Assembly: GCA_947044365.1 (NCBI GenBank)
Contig: OX345641.1
Span: forward strand, 6,098,347 to 6,162,346
Length of the DNA: 64,000 nucleotides
From: Petrosia ficiformis
Lineage: Eukaryota; Porifera; Demospongiae; Haplosclerida; Petrosiidae
Reading direction: 5' to 3'
A program made the translations under genes and the position numbers. Position 1 is the stretch's first letter. The number at the start of each line of letters is the position of its first letter. The notes under the pieces were generated by a model. The model was not told the origin of the DNA. It ran no database searches and was given only the letters and a program-made list of their open reading frames with translations. Shown one piece after another: positions 46,601-56,594 of the stretch.

Positions 46601-49269
46601 GGAATGTATGGAGTACAGTTGGCATCCCAGAATTAAATCAAATGATGGCAGAAGCTGCTCGATTACTTCGTTCCTCAGATGGAAGAAAGATCGCACTAAC
46701 CTCCAGTCAACAACAGACCGATATTTCCCAGCTCACATCTGAAGTTGGAGATAATCCATCATGTATTGAGGGAGAAGCAAAATTATGTAAAGATGAAGTG
46801 ACCCTTCCAAATACAACACAAACAATACAAAAACGATCATCCATTCCTACTCATACAGATATAGATGATGAGGATGTTGTTCGTTCCAAATTAATTCCAG
46901 ATCCTTCACACTTCCCCAAAGAAGTTCTTCAATCATTAGCACAAGATAAAACATCAGGTGCTCTCTATCAATCTACCTGGATCAATGTTTTAGATAGTGG
47001 TGGACAACCACAATTTGCTGATATATCACGAGTCTTCATTCATGGCAATGTAATCAATATCATTGTCTTGAAACTAACACAACGTCTCGATGACAAGCCT
47101 ACGTTTGCCTATTCCATTAATGGAAAAGTGTTGACTCAACCTGCTGTACTACAGATGACATATATACAACTCATACAATCATTTGTACGTTCCATCGTTT
47201 GCTCAAAGTACACAGTTAGGAAAGGATTAGAAGAGGCAAAGCCTTTGTTTGTTATTATCGGTACCTACTATGATCATACACATGGTATCAAGGGCTTCTT
47301 CAAATCTATTGAGCCACTTGCAGAAAAGAATCGACAGTTGATTCATGCTCTGAAAGAATATAAAGAGCATCTTGTGTTTTACAATGAACACAATGAGGAA
47401 CTTATCTTCCCTGTCGACAACATGTGCTGGTGGAGTCGCAAAAAGATTTCATCGGAGATTCGGCATCGTATCATATCCCACAACACACCTATTCCTATCA
47501 AAGTTCCTATACGATGGTACATGTTTGAGGTTAAGGTGAGAGAAGAGTCACTTAAAGTAGCACATGGTATGGTGACATTAGATACTTGTGAACAGATTGG
47601 TATCAAACTAGGAATGGAGAAGCATGAGGTTTCCCAGTGTATTGAATATTTGAACTCACTTAGCTTGTTCCTCTATTTCTCTGTTCTCCCTCATGTGGTG
47701 TTTACTAACCCACAGTATCTTCTTGACACAGTTACTTCGCTTGTCAGAATATCTTTTGTTGACTATCCCGACGAATTGCTAACTAAAGGTTTTCTCCTTC
47801 CACCCGACATGCAGAGAAAACTTCGTCATAAAGGAATCTTTTCAGAGGAGTTACTTCATTATCTGTCTCTTGAGTTTATACCCGAACTCTTCACAAAGGA
47901 TCACCTCATCCAGCTCCTCCAGTATTTATTCATAATTGCTCCTGTCTCAGAGACTGCTCCATTTCTGTACTTCATTCCATCCGCTCTACCCACTCGTTAT
48001 CTCTCTGAAAAAGAAAAGAAAGAATTCGCACAATCCTGTGAGCCTCTGCTACTATGCTTCGAACACAAAGTAATACCACAGGTATGTTCCATTTGTGAAC
48101 ACAATTGCAATATTCAACTCTTATAATACCTCCTAAAATAGCCAATATTATCAATCATAATATTACTCTAATACAGATACTTTTTTTTACTAATTGTGAC
48201 CACAATAATTACTCTTTCATTTACATCTTATAGGGTATTTTTGCTGCTTTAGTTGTTGCTCTAATGAAGAGAAGTACTTCTCCAAGATTTACGTTGCATG
48301 AATCCATACAACAGTTACGATTTTCTGTTCACATGGATTCTGATGACTTGGATGGATCAGTAGGGTTGATGGATTGTCATAACTGGCTAGAGATATATTA
48401 CACAGGGTTACCTGGATCCCGTTGCAAAATAATTCTTCAAGCAATATGTGAAGTTCTACCTTCCTGTGCCAGTGTATTACACTATGATGAGTCAGTAGCA
48501 AACGTAGTTCCGACCCTTCGATGTCAGAATGAGCATATTAAGTCCATGCCTCCACATCCAGCAAAATTGTCTTTTATTGATGGAAGTTTAGTTGCTAAAT
48601 GCACCGAAGAGCCGGCCCTTCCTCCTATTCAATTATCCAATAAAAGATATGTGTCGTGGTTTGAACAAGAATATGGTAAGTATATTCTCATTTGTACATA
48701 CATAACATGCATATCATTATTACAATGTACAAAAACACATAAAATTTGATAATATGCATGATTGCTGACTTTGTATTAAGTCTTGTGTGTTTCTCTTTAT
48801 GGATATGTCATTCATTACACAGATCAGACACCATTGACAGGAATTGGAACAGTAGATGACACATCTTTAAGTGGTAATATATAATTTCATTGTATTATGT
48901 TGTGTAATGTATTATTATTCTTCATGTAAAATTATTGAGTGTTTAAACATACTATGATGATTGATAGAGTACTTCTGTTTTCTTTTAAATCATACAATAG
49001 ATAATGATCTACTCCAAGTACGGAGAGCCACTGTTGAGGTTACTGAATGGTACGATCTGGGGCTGGAACTAGGCCTTCTGCCTTATCAGCTTGATGCAAT
49101 TCAAAAGGATAGTCGAGGAGTGACAACAGAAGGTCAACGTATGATGTTACAAAAATGGTTGGATACAGTATCAGCTTCTTGGAGTTCACTTGTTAAAGCT
49201 CTGAAGAGTCCTCTGATTAACAAGGAAAGTATAGCTGATGAAATTGCAAAAGCCCATCCTTGTAATTAG
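31608..49269 (+). CDS. Gene B: ankyrin-Roc-COR-Death protein
   Basis: Proposed exons: 31608-31625, 32176-32274, 37812-37910, 38979-39077, 40005-40103, 44888-44951, 45137-45167, 46320-48081, 48234-48675, 48823-48873 and 49001-49269 (TAG at 49267). All junctions are GT-AG and 3033 nt close in frame, giving 1010 residues. Order: MDISEL, four 33-residue ankyrin repeats plus a capping half repeat, Roc GTPase, COR, post-COR domain, linker, Death domain. The layout equals the tail of DAPK1 without kinase. By analogy it would be a cytosolic GTPase-regulated adaptor for cell-death or immune signalling; that function is inferred. Start choice: the short ATG exon joins in phase 0 to a repeat that looks N-terminal. 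AATAAA at 49294 is a candidate poly(A) signal. Confidence 0.75.
32176..32274 (+). CDS. Gene B exon: ankyrin repeat 1
   Basis: 99 nt, phase 0-0, between TTTTAG and GTGAGT. It reads QQLYDAVGYGNIQEIKDAIT then AGADINYTTSYG, typical of a first ankyrin repeat (polar outer face, no TPLH). The same size and phase as the other three repeat exons supports it. Confidence 0.75.
32438..32720. mobile_element. hAT-type MITE (283 bp)
   Basis: Terminal inverted repeats TAGTGTTGTTTTAGTT / AACTAAAACAACACTA and an 8-bp target duplication GTGTGATC (32430-32437 and 32721-32728). The interior is made of TTAGTTATAGTTATAG repeats with no coding capacity. Degraded relatives occur near 28138-28380 and 29970-30200. Confidence 0.88.
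34318..34664. mobile_element. hAT-type MITE (347 bp)
   Basis: Ends TAGGGATGTGCGATAC / GTATCGCACATCACTA and an 8-bp target duplication ATGATGAC (34310-34317 and 34665-34672). Rich in ATCGATA/TATCGTGATA inverted motifs. No coding capacity. Confidence 0.9.
35066..37343 (-). mobile_element. Nearly full-length hAT element, transposase broken
   Basis: 2278 bp with ends TAAAGATGTACCGAT / ATCGGTACATCTCTA and a perfect 8-bp target duplication ATGTATAC (35058-35065 and 37344-37351). The minus strand carries the transposase described separately. It sits antisense inside intron 2 of gene B. Confidence 0.92.
35306..37160 (-). pseudogene. hAT transposase (ZBED type), three stops and one frameshift
   Basis: Starts MAKRSPIWEYFEV at 37160. 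A BED finger occupies the first about 55 residues (FAICKLCNKSVARSG, then VVKHLESC). One continuous frame then runs to 35634 with in-frame stops at 36924-36926, about 36657-36662 and 36417-36419. It includes the catalytic region with LTTDIWSS and VHLLLRDNG-stop-NMAKAMR, then HKLQLVVHDG and CRRIVGHFKHS, and DEQTRWNSTLYM. After a frameshift near 35632 the C-terminal hAT dimerisation domain follows (NPYLWWNQNKESYPKLSDLA, then TSVPSERLFSGAG). Every expected domain is present, so this is a recently dead autonomous copy. It is unrelated in function to gene B. Confidence 0.9.
37812..37910 (+). CDS. Gene B exon: ankyrin repeat 2
   Basis: 99 nt, phase 0-0, acceptor TATCAG, donor GTAATG. FRWTTLHRAAAANKVEVVRV then LVEAGASIDITEK: good ankyrin consensus (TTLHRAA, VLVEAGA). 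Its downstream intron begins like those after the other repeat exons. Confidence 0.85.
38113..38359 (+). repeat. Solo LTR of the left gypsy family
   Basis: 247 bp, TGTAGTGGACC...TAATGTA, with the perfect 5-bp target duplication GTATG at 38108-38112 and 38360-38364. In locus A the same site is followed by the 3' LTR of an element that still has internal sequence, so this copy lost its interior by LTR-LTR recombination. Confidence 0.88.
38979..39077 (+). CDS. Gene B exon: ankyrin repeat 3
   Basis: 99 nt, phase 0-0. SPLHCAALFNNVQVASVLIE then AGADLDLPDE. Partner of locus A exon 4160-4258, with a better preserved first helix. Confidence 0.85.
40005..40103 (+). CDS. Gene B exon: ankyrin repeat 4
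   Basis: 99 nt, phase 0-0. SPLHKAVARDNVQMVRLLIQ then AGAKTNLPNK. Partner of 5893-5991 in locus A. The donor GTATTA is intact. Confidence 0.85.
40793..41071 (+). pseudogene. gypsy-B gag start, best-preserved copy
   Basis: MATLFGHVGQFDDNKEEWIQ then YVERLDHFYQANGITENNWK is open to a TAG at 40925-40927; the expected continuation (ATIGSMTYKTLRNVVMPRKP) is in a shifted frame. This gives the family's Gag N-terminus that is corrupted at 6692 and 41493. Confidence 0.7.
41932..42657 (+). pseudogene. gypsy-B RT/RNase H fusion, locus B
   Basis: An open frame with the same RT motifs as locus A (FADWAAPIVLCMKSDKSS; FTKLDLSQAYQQVRLDAASK) and the same direct jump from SSAPEIF to RNase H, skipping the YxDD box. 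Few differences from 7248-7994. The open frame is a by-product of the deletion, not evidence of function. Confidence 0.8.
42568..42743. repeat. 76-bp inverted repeat in gypsy-B, locus B
   Basis: Arms 42568-42643 and 42668-42743 with one mismatch introduced near the end of the second arm (GCAGAAACTT for GCAGAAGCTT). Same loop length as in locus A. Confidence 0.9.
43245..43821 (+). pseudogene. gypsy-B integrase, locus B
   Basis: FGLPEQVITDNGRNFVSEKF and YRPSTN, then a TGA (43437) where locus A reads Gly, continuing LAEHAVQTFKQVLT. Tail RYPSRDRKPPDRYTY precedes the purine tract and LTR. Confidence 0.78.
44052..44887 (+). other. Gene B intron right of gypsy-B
   Basis: Matches 9447-10333 of locus A; lacks about 55 bp found there. 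Ends CTATAG. Nothing coding. Confidence 0.65.
44888..44951 (+). CDS. Gene B exon: ankyrin cap
   Basis: 64 nt, phase 0 to 1: FGKYPLDYARTQEMREALLE then KG. Homologue of 10334-10394. Confidence 0.72.
45137..45167 (+). CDS. Gene B micro-exon
   Basis: 31 nt, GAYLRHIMYST, required to restore phase into the Roc exon. Conserved in size and borders with 10571-10601. Confidence 0.65.
45672..46283. mobile_element. TIR element specific to locus B
   Basis: About 610 bp inserted into the intron before the Roc exon. The ends are inverted: CCATAGGCATATTTA on the left and TAGATACGCCTATGG on the right. Flanks share GCATC, which occurs once in the empty site of locus A (11106-11110). No transposase motif; a minus ORF at 45689-46012 has no recognisable domain. 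Element family not recognised. Confidence 0.75.
46320..48081 (+). CDS. Gene B exon: Roc GTPase and COR domains
   Basis: 1762 nt, phase 2 to 0. P-loop GPPATGKTS about 50 residues into the exon, G3 DSGGQ in WINVLDSGGQPQF, G4-position GTYYDH, then COR from VPIRWYMFEVKV, with VSQCIEYLNSLSLFLYFSV. It differs from gene A by small in-frame changes: shorter before NKAIF, one instead of two IKIP units at the Roc-COR hinge, and scattered substitutions mostly in the variable insert between switch I and G3. No kinase or LRR follows or precedes. An inner ATG at 46321 lies in frame but the exon is better joined to the upstream micro-exon. Confidence 0.85.
48234..48675 (+). CDS. Gene B exon: post-COR domain
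   Basis: 442 nt, phase 0 to 1. GIFAALVVALMKRSTSPRF, LDGSVGLMDCHNWLEIYYTG, LPSCASVLHYDES, ending YVSWFEQEY. Homologue of 13030-13480. The donor is GTAAGT. The last about 130 bp also match 51345-51480. Confidence 0.78.
48823..48873 (+). CDS. Gene B linker exon
   Basis: 51 nt, phase 1-1, coding a Thr/Ser/Asp-rich linker (DQTPLTGIGTVDDTSLS). It takes the position of the gene A linker exon but is not clearly homologous to it. Confidence 0.6.
49001..49269 (+). CDS. Gene B exon: Death domain
   Basis: 269 nt starting in phase 1, ending in TAG. The fold signature is clear: VTEWYDLGLELGLLPYQLDA (W and LG in the first helices), IQKDSRGVTTEGQRMMLQKW then LDTVSASWSSLVKALKSPLI and IADEIAKAHP. WxxLGxxLGL, MLxxWL and SWxxLVxAL are the classical Death-domain landmarks. 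In relatives such as DAPK1 this domain recruits other Death-domain partners; the partner here is unknown. Confidence 0.88.
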
Positions 49270-49293
49270 TTTTTCTTATTTTTTTAAACTAGT

Positions 49294-49299
49294 AATAAA
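49294..49299 (+). terminator. Candidate poly(A) signal of gene B
   Basis: AATAAA 25 nt after the stop codon, followed by T/G-rich sequence (GAGTTTGTTTTGTTTTTG). Confidence 0.55.
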
Positions 49300-49524
49300 A
49301 GCTGAGTTTGTTTTGTTTTTGATAGAAACCATAATAGAGGTTTATTTTTGGACTAATTATTTTATTCCTAATTATCGTTGGAATATGTTTTTATAATAAT
49401 TTAATGATTTGAATTTGAATTTCCTAAAAACAATTTTTTTGACTTCATGTGGTCACAACAGTGCATGTGTGGAGACTCACAAGAGTAGATAACATGAGCT
49501 GCTATATATATATATATATGTAGT

Positions 49525-49790
49525 ATGATGGTGACATCGATCATCCCTTTGATGCGTGAGTTTTGTACATATATTGTATACAGGACTTCCATGTGCTCAC
49601 TATCCAAAAGATGTCACCATCATATATACAATAATATTGTATATAGTATGCTAATATAGGTCTGAGTAAAGGACCCTCGTTTTGTGTCCTCGGATGTGAT
49701 ATAGCACTCGCAGACACAGGCTATATCACATACTCGGACACAAACTCAGGTCCTATATTTTGTATATAGGACGTATTAGCATACTATATA
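49525..49790. repeat. Two adjacent foldback sequences
   Basis: The first pair is ATGATGGTGACATC (49525-49538) and its complement (49610-49623). The second is a larger hairpin: TATATAGTATGCTAATA (49640-49656) pairs with 49774-49790, and the interior TTTGTGTCCTCGGATGTGAT pairs imperfectly with ATCACATACTCGGACACAAA. No coding capacity. Possibly two small TIR elements side by side. Confidence 0.75.
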
Positions 49791-51344
49791 ATATATATGA
49801 GAGTATGGAAGGGAATCGAACATATATAACATTAGTGGAATATATAATCAGCTGCAACATGCTTTCACTATTTCATGTTCATAATTATAAGTACTAGCAT
49901 CAAGTTATCTTTAGCAAGAAGTCACCTTTTAATATAATATTTTTAGCCACACATGTGTATAATTATGTACTTATATGACGGGTATGTAGTACAAAAGGTG
50001 GATGACTGTTCAAAGTATAGTACAACGTACATGCATACATTTAAAGACAATTGTCCATTCATTGTGGGACGACAATGATGATGTCATAAATGTTATGTAT
50101 TTTCGCTATTTCCTGACAGTTCCAAAAGGGCTTATAGTTTTGAAATTTAGGGTAACTCATCGATCTGTGTTCATGGTATTGTTAGTTCTTATAAAGATAG
50201 ATTCCTTGACTTTTCTCTTTTTCGTGTTGGGCTCTGTACTGACCACCTCCCATTTGATGGTATGTTTTGTTTCAGCAACATGAAAGTGGATATGGTTTTA
50301 GATGTCAGCTGCTCTGTGAACGTTTTAGGTTCTTTCTGTTTTATTCTATATACGCCGCATTCACAATAGACAAGCATATATATATTACTTCTGTGGGGTT
50401 AGTTTTTAACTCCCATCACAGACTTTTGCCTGTGTTTTTAGATGTAAAGGCTATTTCATCTTTATAGGGCTTGGAAATTTGTTAACTCAATACATCGATG
50501 TTTAGGAGTATCAATCTGAAGTTTTCTCAACAAATCCTTTTGAAGTCGATCATCTACAGTACAAGTGGTAGATAAGTGCATGCATAAAGTACCAAATGTA
50601 CATTGTCCAGTCAATGTGTTTGGTGGACTGTAAACAGCACTAGTGCATGATAATGGCAATGGCTTTTCTATTAATAAAAATTAGTGGGCCGTCATAGTAC
50701 CAGAGGATGATAATGGTAGGAGAATAAACTCTTGTTGTGTAACATTACCTACAAATACATTGTCTAGTCATCAAGTTCAATGTTCCCTAATAGTGCAATT
50801 TAGTGCACCATAATAATATAGTATGTAATAATAGTCCATTACTTGGCAATGGGCCATTACTTGTGTAATAGTAGGCTGTCTATAGTGCAAGTGGATGATA
50901 CTAGTAGGAGAAACGGTTCCTGTCACTGTGTAATAATAATAATGTCTAGTGAATGAGTTCAATGGTCCATTACATTTTTGGGGGGGTGGGGTATAGCAAA
51001 CTAATAGCAAAGCTAATAACAAAAGGTTACAGGAAAACAAAAGAAACAATACAATGTAGCAACAAAATTAATAGTTGAATAAAACAACAGGGAACAGTGA
51101 TCAAATTAATCTAGATGACTAGATATCAATAATTTAAATTCTGAAATGGATGTGGTGGATTTATTTATGGAAGGAAGAGTTCCAAAGGTTGTGTAGGTCC
51201 AATATCTGGATAGCTGCAATCCACCCTGTAGTTTTGCTCCCAGGACTATCCAACCTGTTGTGAACATCAATTTTAGCAGAAGAGATAATTAATGACACAC
51301 AAATAGCTGGATATGGTATAAATTGATGTCAAAATGACATATTA
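49791..51344. other. Unique stretch between the gene B tail and the CARD relic
   Basis: No homologue in locus A. Short ORFs at 50002-50467 lack recognisable domains. 50530-50960 contains a loosely repeated motif (GATGATAATGGTAGGAGAA, TGTCTAGTGAATGAGTTCAA) with a period of about 200 bp. No gene supported. Confidence 0.5.
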
Positions 51345-52435
51345 AGTCCACACCTTCACATCCAGCAAAATTGTCTTATGTGGATGGAAAACTAGTTGCC
51401 AAATGCACTGAAGAGGTGATATTTCCTCCTGTTCAACTAACAGACAACAGATATATATCATGGTTCTTGAAAAACGATTAAATGGTGGTATATAATTATA
51501 TTCATGCAGGATATTTTCCAATGCGGTATATGGTTCATCAATAATTATTATTTTTACTGACACCGGGTGATGAAGTAGTGTACTGTTTATTAATAAGGAA
51601 AAGTGCATTTATAAATAAACTATGATTAGTACTTAGATTAGATTTGTGGACATGCAATTGTAGAGTAAATCATATAGGACTTATAATAGAGACTTATAAT
51701 ATAAACGTTTATATAGTAAATTAGGATCAAAATTATCTTTTATATTAAATTTGAGTAAAATATTGAATATAATATGTAATTTCTATAGTGAACACTGATT
51801 CATACATAATATTACATTTATATCATAGGTTCATCACACAACAGCATTCCAGTTTCTGATAGAAACCTTACTACACCATCTTGTGATAGTGCTACAGGTA
51901 CAACACTATAACTAGTTATACTTTATCTCTCACTTCGTATTTGTATAATAGATTCAACAACTCCTCTGACTATATTTACAAGACATGTAAATGAAATGTT
52001 AGATGTGATATCACATCCAGACACAGAGAGACTACCTAACGATCTGTCCTCAGCTAATCTAATACCATATTCTATCAAAGATGATCTTATCTCTACAAAA
52101 GGTCTCTCTCGTTATCAAAAAGCCAGTACTCTACTGAGATAGACAGATCACTCAGACTCACTAATAACCCACAAATATTAGAGAACTTCAGTAAAGTTTT
52201 AATGAAACAAGAGAATCCAGCTCTGACAAGAATTGCTGAGATGTTAAAAGAATTGGGTATGTGATTTTATGGCATACCCTGTAATTAGCATACATGTAAT
52301 TTGTAATCTGGATGAGTTTTTCAAAACTCATTTTTGGTTATTTTGCTACATAATTCTAAACTTAACAATTATCTGATTATTTATAAATAATTATAGTATT
52401 TACTTTTCTCATATAGATGATAGAGACTGAATATG
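51345..52435 (+). pseudogene. 5'-truncated CARD tail relic of a third Roc-COR gene
   Basis: 51345-51480 matches the last 130 bp of the post-COR exon (AKLSYVDGKLVAKCTEEV), then hits a TAA and has lost the donor. 51829-51897 matches linker exon 1 (69 nt). 51952-52256 matches the CARD-like exon but is 305 instead of 312 nt: a 4-base deletion after AGTACTCTACT puts a TAG in frame, and 3 bases are lost near its end. Its 5' part resembles CARD 1 and its remainder CARD 2 of gene A. The final DDRD exon is also traceable. Non-functional. Confidence 0.78.
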
Positions 52436-54690
52436 AGATAGATTTACTAAACACAGTGTTTTCATATTATTATTATAGTGTATAGGAATTGCCTCTTTTT
52501 TGTTTTAAATTAGGTTTGTATTTTCATGCTGATGTTATTATTATGGAAACTAATAGAGATTTTTAAATTATCGTCATTAATAATTATGTGGAGCTAGACA
52601 GAAGAGATATGATAAAAGAGATTGATTTCACATGTTGAAGAGTAGGAGAGCTGGAGAATCTGACGCTTGTGGATCAGGAGTAAAGAAGCCAGGGTCTATA
52701 GAGATTATGAAGAATGTATTTTTATCAATTCAATGTATTATACATGTTATTTATGCATAACTATATAAATTATATATGCACAATAAATTAATGAACTGTG
52801 ATACAAATATCATCATACTTATTGGTGTAGAGACAAACTTCTTGTTGCATGTGTGGGTTGCAATTTGTTATTTCATTAGGTATACATGAGCCCAGTTAAC
52901 CTTGTTAAAATGCCATTGGTTGTCAGAGTCAGGAGGTAGATTTTGCCTCATATACAGCCAATTTTGATGGCTTTGTGTCGATTACATGTACTTGAAAATA
53001 ATAGTCCATGAAGAATCGAGATGGATAATGGCAACAATTGTATGTGGTTGATTGGTAATCAAACTATATAAGAAATTTCAACGCATTAAGTATATATACT
53101 CTACAAGACATTTTAAATTAATTTGTTTTCAATGTAATGCTGATACTGTGGAGGGATTAAACATAACAGGCCTCATGATGTGTGTGAAGGGAAACCATTC
53201 AGCAAACATAACACAATATCCACCAGATTCATAAATACATATGGCATGTTTCTCAGATAGCATGGAAAAATGCCATGTCTTTGTGTACTGTCTTAAGGAT
53301 CCTATAATGCTTTTGTCTCTTTATCCCTCATTCTCTCAAAACAGAATGTATAAATATAATTTACTGAAATATGTAATAAGAGACATCTGATTTCTTTAAA
53401 ATATAATCTAATAATAAAACTACTACATACACACATCAACTACATGTGTATAACTAATTTGAATTTAGAATATTTACCATTCAATAGTCTAAAGAAATGG
53501 TATTTATAGGGAGTTGAATTTTCCGCAACTATCACAAACACATACATATCCATAACCAACCCTATGAAACTACATATAAACACAACCACACCTACTAAAA
53601 AGATAAATATATGATGTAATGATCATTAGGACTAATACTGCAGAAGAATCACTACATCCCTTAACACATTCCACTCCTTCATATTCCATACACTTCACCA
53701 CACAAGGGCCATAAATTTGTGTATTTGTGTTTAAGTATGCATAAGTACATAAATTTAAGTGTTTGTACTCAAGTCAACTAAGAAATAATCTTAAAGCGCT
53801 TGTATAGTCACTGTCATTAATCAGTCTTATGATAGTTATTATATAGTCATGTTATATTTGTACAGATTGTTTATTGTGTTTGATACAATTTAAGTACTTT
53901 ATGTGGGCACTTGTGGTTAGACTTAAATACCTTGTGCTTGTACTTGACAAATCATAAATTGCTTGTACTTGTACTTTTAAGCACTTCACATGTACATGTA
54001 CAGGATATCAATTTTCCCAAACACTCTCACTTTCAATACAAGGACATACATACATACATGTACACACCTGTACAAATAATGTATAATTATTTTACCTCAT
54101 TTTCAAGTAACACTTTCTCAAAAATAAGATATAACAATAGTACATGCACTTACATTCATTCACTCATTGTTCCTTAATGTTCTACAGAAAGCTATTGACA
54201 TTTTGTATACAGGAAGAGCTAATATTATGATTCATAATTATTATACAAATATCATTTAGAGCATATAAAAATGGTGTAAGGAAAAGCCATTGCAGGTAAG
54301 CATTTTGTGCAAAACTGTCCCTTTTTTGAAAACAAGGTCACAAATGTACACTCTTAGGATTATAACAAGGGTTCGAATGTCACATTTTCAAAATTAAAAC
54401 TTGTTACCACACCCACTTTAATAATTGATCATGCACATTATTACAATCTACATGTATTGTTAATCATGTGGTATGATTAAAGAAAGGTTAAGTCTTCCCT
54501 TCATCCTTAAGACATACACACATGTACATGTACAAACATACATACATAATCATGATTATTATACGTACATAGACCCTGTACTTCAGTATGGTAATGACTC
54601 AATAATGACAACTTCTAGTTATGCATGTACATAATTATGATTATAACATGTTTAGCTTCAAACAAGAGGTTTTAACTAAAACAAACAAAT
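52436..54690 (+). other. Duplicated 3' flank, locus B
   Basis: Aligns with 14958-15838 and then directly with 25178-26620 of locus A. No gene supported. Confidence 0.65.
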
Positions 54691-56129
54691 TAACATACAC
54701 ATACACATTCTAAACCCTTTCTACTGAGACATATTTAATAACTAGCTCATATACAATATTTTCACATACATAGTAATACTGTTAGTGACAGTTTGTTTGG
54801 TAAATACAATACTTTCTAATATCCAACCCTGGTCTGGTATATTATAGCTATTGTATATCTTGCTCTGAGAACTCCAAGATGTTTTGTACAATTATGTTGA
54901 TAGTCAATGGTAATACTTAAGTTTTGTATACTGGGTATATAACTACTGGTAAGAAAGACATAAATCAAATTGTTATCTCCAGGATAGCAAAGCAAGCATC
55001 TGAAAGTACATCTATTCTAACAAGTCAGTATCTTAGTTATATTTTAAATGTAGCTGCTCTCATATAATATCTATAATTATACCAAATAATAATACAGGGA
55101 TGGACTGGGTAATTGAGATTGGTTTTCTACATCTTCCAATATAGAAATAAACTCGCATTGTGTGTGGAAAACTAATTAGAAGTTTAAAACCAAACAGAAT
55201 TGAGGATATAAAAATTTCATGTAGAATCACATCACAATAATGCATGAAAGCAACTAACCTCTTTTACTTGATGTTTCTTGGATACAGTGGCGTAGTCCGA
55301 CCCTAATTGATACCTGGGTGTAAAAAAGACAATCGGCGCGCGAAGCACGCCGAATATTTTACTTAAAATTAATTTATTTATGATGGGCGTGTCGATTAAT
55401 AATAATTAGAAGTTAATAAAAGGACAGGTCTAGTTATACTACGAATTTCGCCAAGAACTTGTACGTGCAACTGTTATAAATCATCATTGGTAGTCCTGAT
55501 ATCATTACTTCCAGCTGTATCACTGTTCATCAGTTTCATCACTATGCTGCAGCCTTTGTCGCTTACTTAGAAGCAGAAGAATCTAACTGATTCACATCTA
55601 AACAGTCAAAAGTTGTCCTCTGTCTACCTCAGTTTACTTTGCTTCTGAAAGGCCATCACAAATAAACAAACTTGACAGGTGTCAGAATATATAATTATTA
55701 TAATTGTTATTAATTTTAATAATAATCAGCATAATTAAAATTCGAATTTAATTCTGATGGCCGGGCCCAGGGCAAATTCCCTAAACCTGGCAATGTTGAT
55801 ACCACAAATATTTTAAGCTCAATGTGTTGTCACCACAAATATTGAGCGCATGAGCCCCGGCTATATAAAACGCTGTCAACCTTTGTGGCAAACACAAGGC
55901 GGACGCACTAAGTGGCTGACGCGTCATAGACAATACACAGTCAAACCCCACCCAATGCATGCGTATAGTACAGTATTAATACGCTTCCAAATTTACCAGA
56001 GAATAATTGTATATATAACAAATGGTAATTCTAATATTATATCAAATGTTATAGCTACACAGTATACATTAAAAACTGTTATTGAGGTATAATTATTATT
56101 CACAAATCCACACCAGTCCCTTATCTTCA
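54691..56129. other. Intergenic stretch with a low-copy element near 55290
   Basis: 55280-55400 has the GC-rich palindromic phrase GGCGCGCGAAGCACGCCGAA in an otherwise AT-rich setting, followed by GGGCGTGTCGATTAATAATA, which looks like the end of a degraded mobile element. A related phrase (ATCGCACGTGAAGTGCACGG) lies at about 59540. No gene recognised. Confidence 0.45.
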
Positions 56130-56525
56130 TTAATCTTGATTCAGGCTAGCATTGCTGAATTCACGAATCCAGTTGACACCAGTAGCTATACTATGTTCAA
56201 TAAAGTATTCCCAGTCCTTCCTGACAAACCAAAGTAGTCCTCCTTCTGCTGCTGTTTGCTTCTCCTCTGATGCTTTATGTAAAGTAGTATGATGCCAAAT
56301 ATAGTATTGGCTGCGTTTAGATATGTCACAGTGCCTACATATTAACTCATACGATATTAAAGTAACCTTTTTTGTAATACCTGTTTTGTCACAATTTTTG
56401 GTAAGTTTATTTGAACAGCCGTTCTCTGGAATATACTTTATATCAAAATGGTGAAGCAAAACTGTATTGATTTTACACTGATCACACCTTTTCCCAGATG
56501 TTACATTGCTGCTGCATTCCCACAT
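56130..56525 (-). CDS. Unrecognised Cys-rich ORF
   Basis: 131 codons beginning MWECSSNVTSGKRCDQCKIN, with further Cys pairs (CRHC) and aromatic stretches YYIWHH, LLWFVRKDWEYFI. The CxxC pairs suggest zinc binding. No family recognised. It could be an exon or a transposon fragment; no splice partners were identified. Treat as hypothetical. Confidence 0.3.
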   Translation of the reverse strand: MWECSSNVTSGKRCDQCKINTVLLHHFDIKYIPENGCSNKLTKNCDKTGITKKVTLISYELICRHCDISKRSQYYIWHHTTLHKASEEKQTAAEGGLLWFVRKDWEYFIEHSIATGVNWIREFSNASLNQD

Positions 56526-56594
56526 GAATTCATAGACAAATTATAATTATTCATATAATAAATTATTTATAATAATAAATTATTATTTTCTTAA

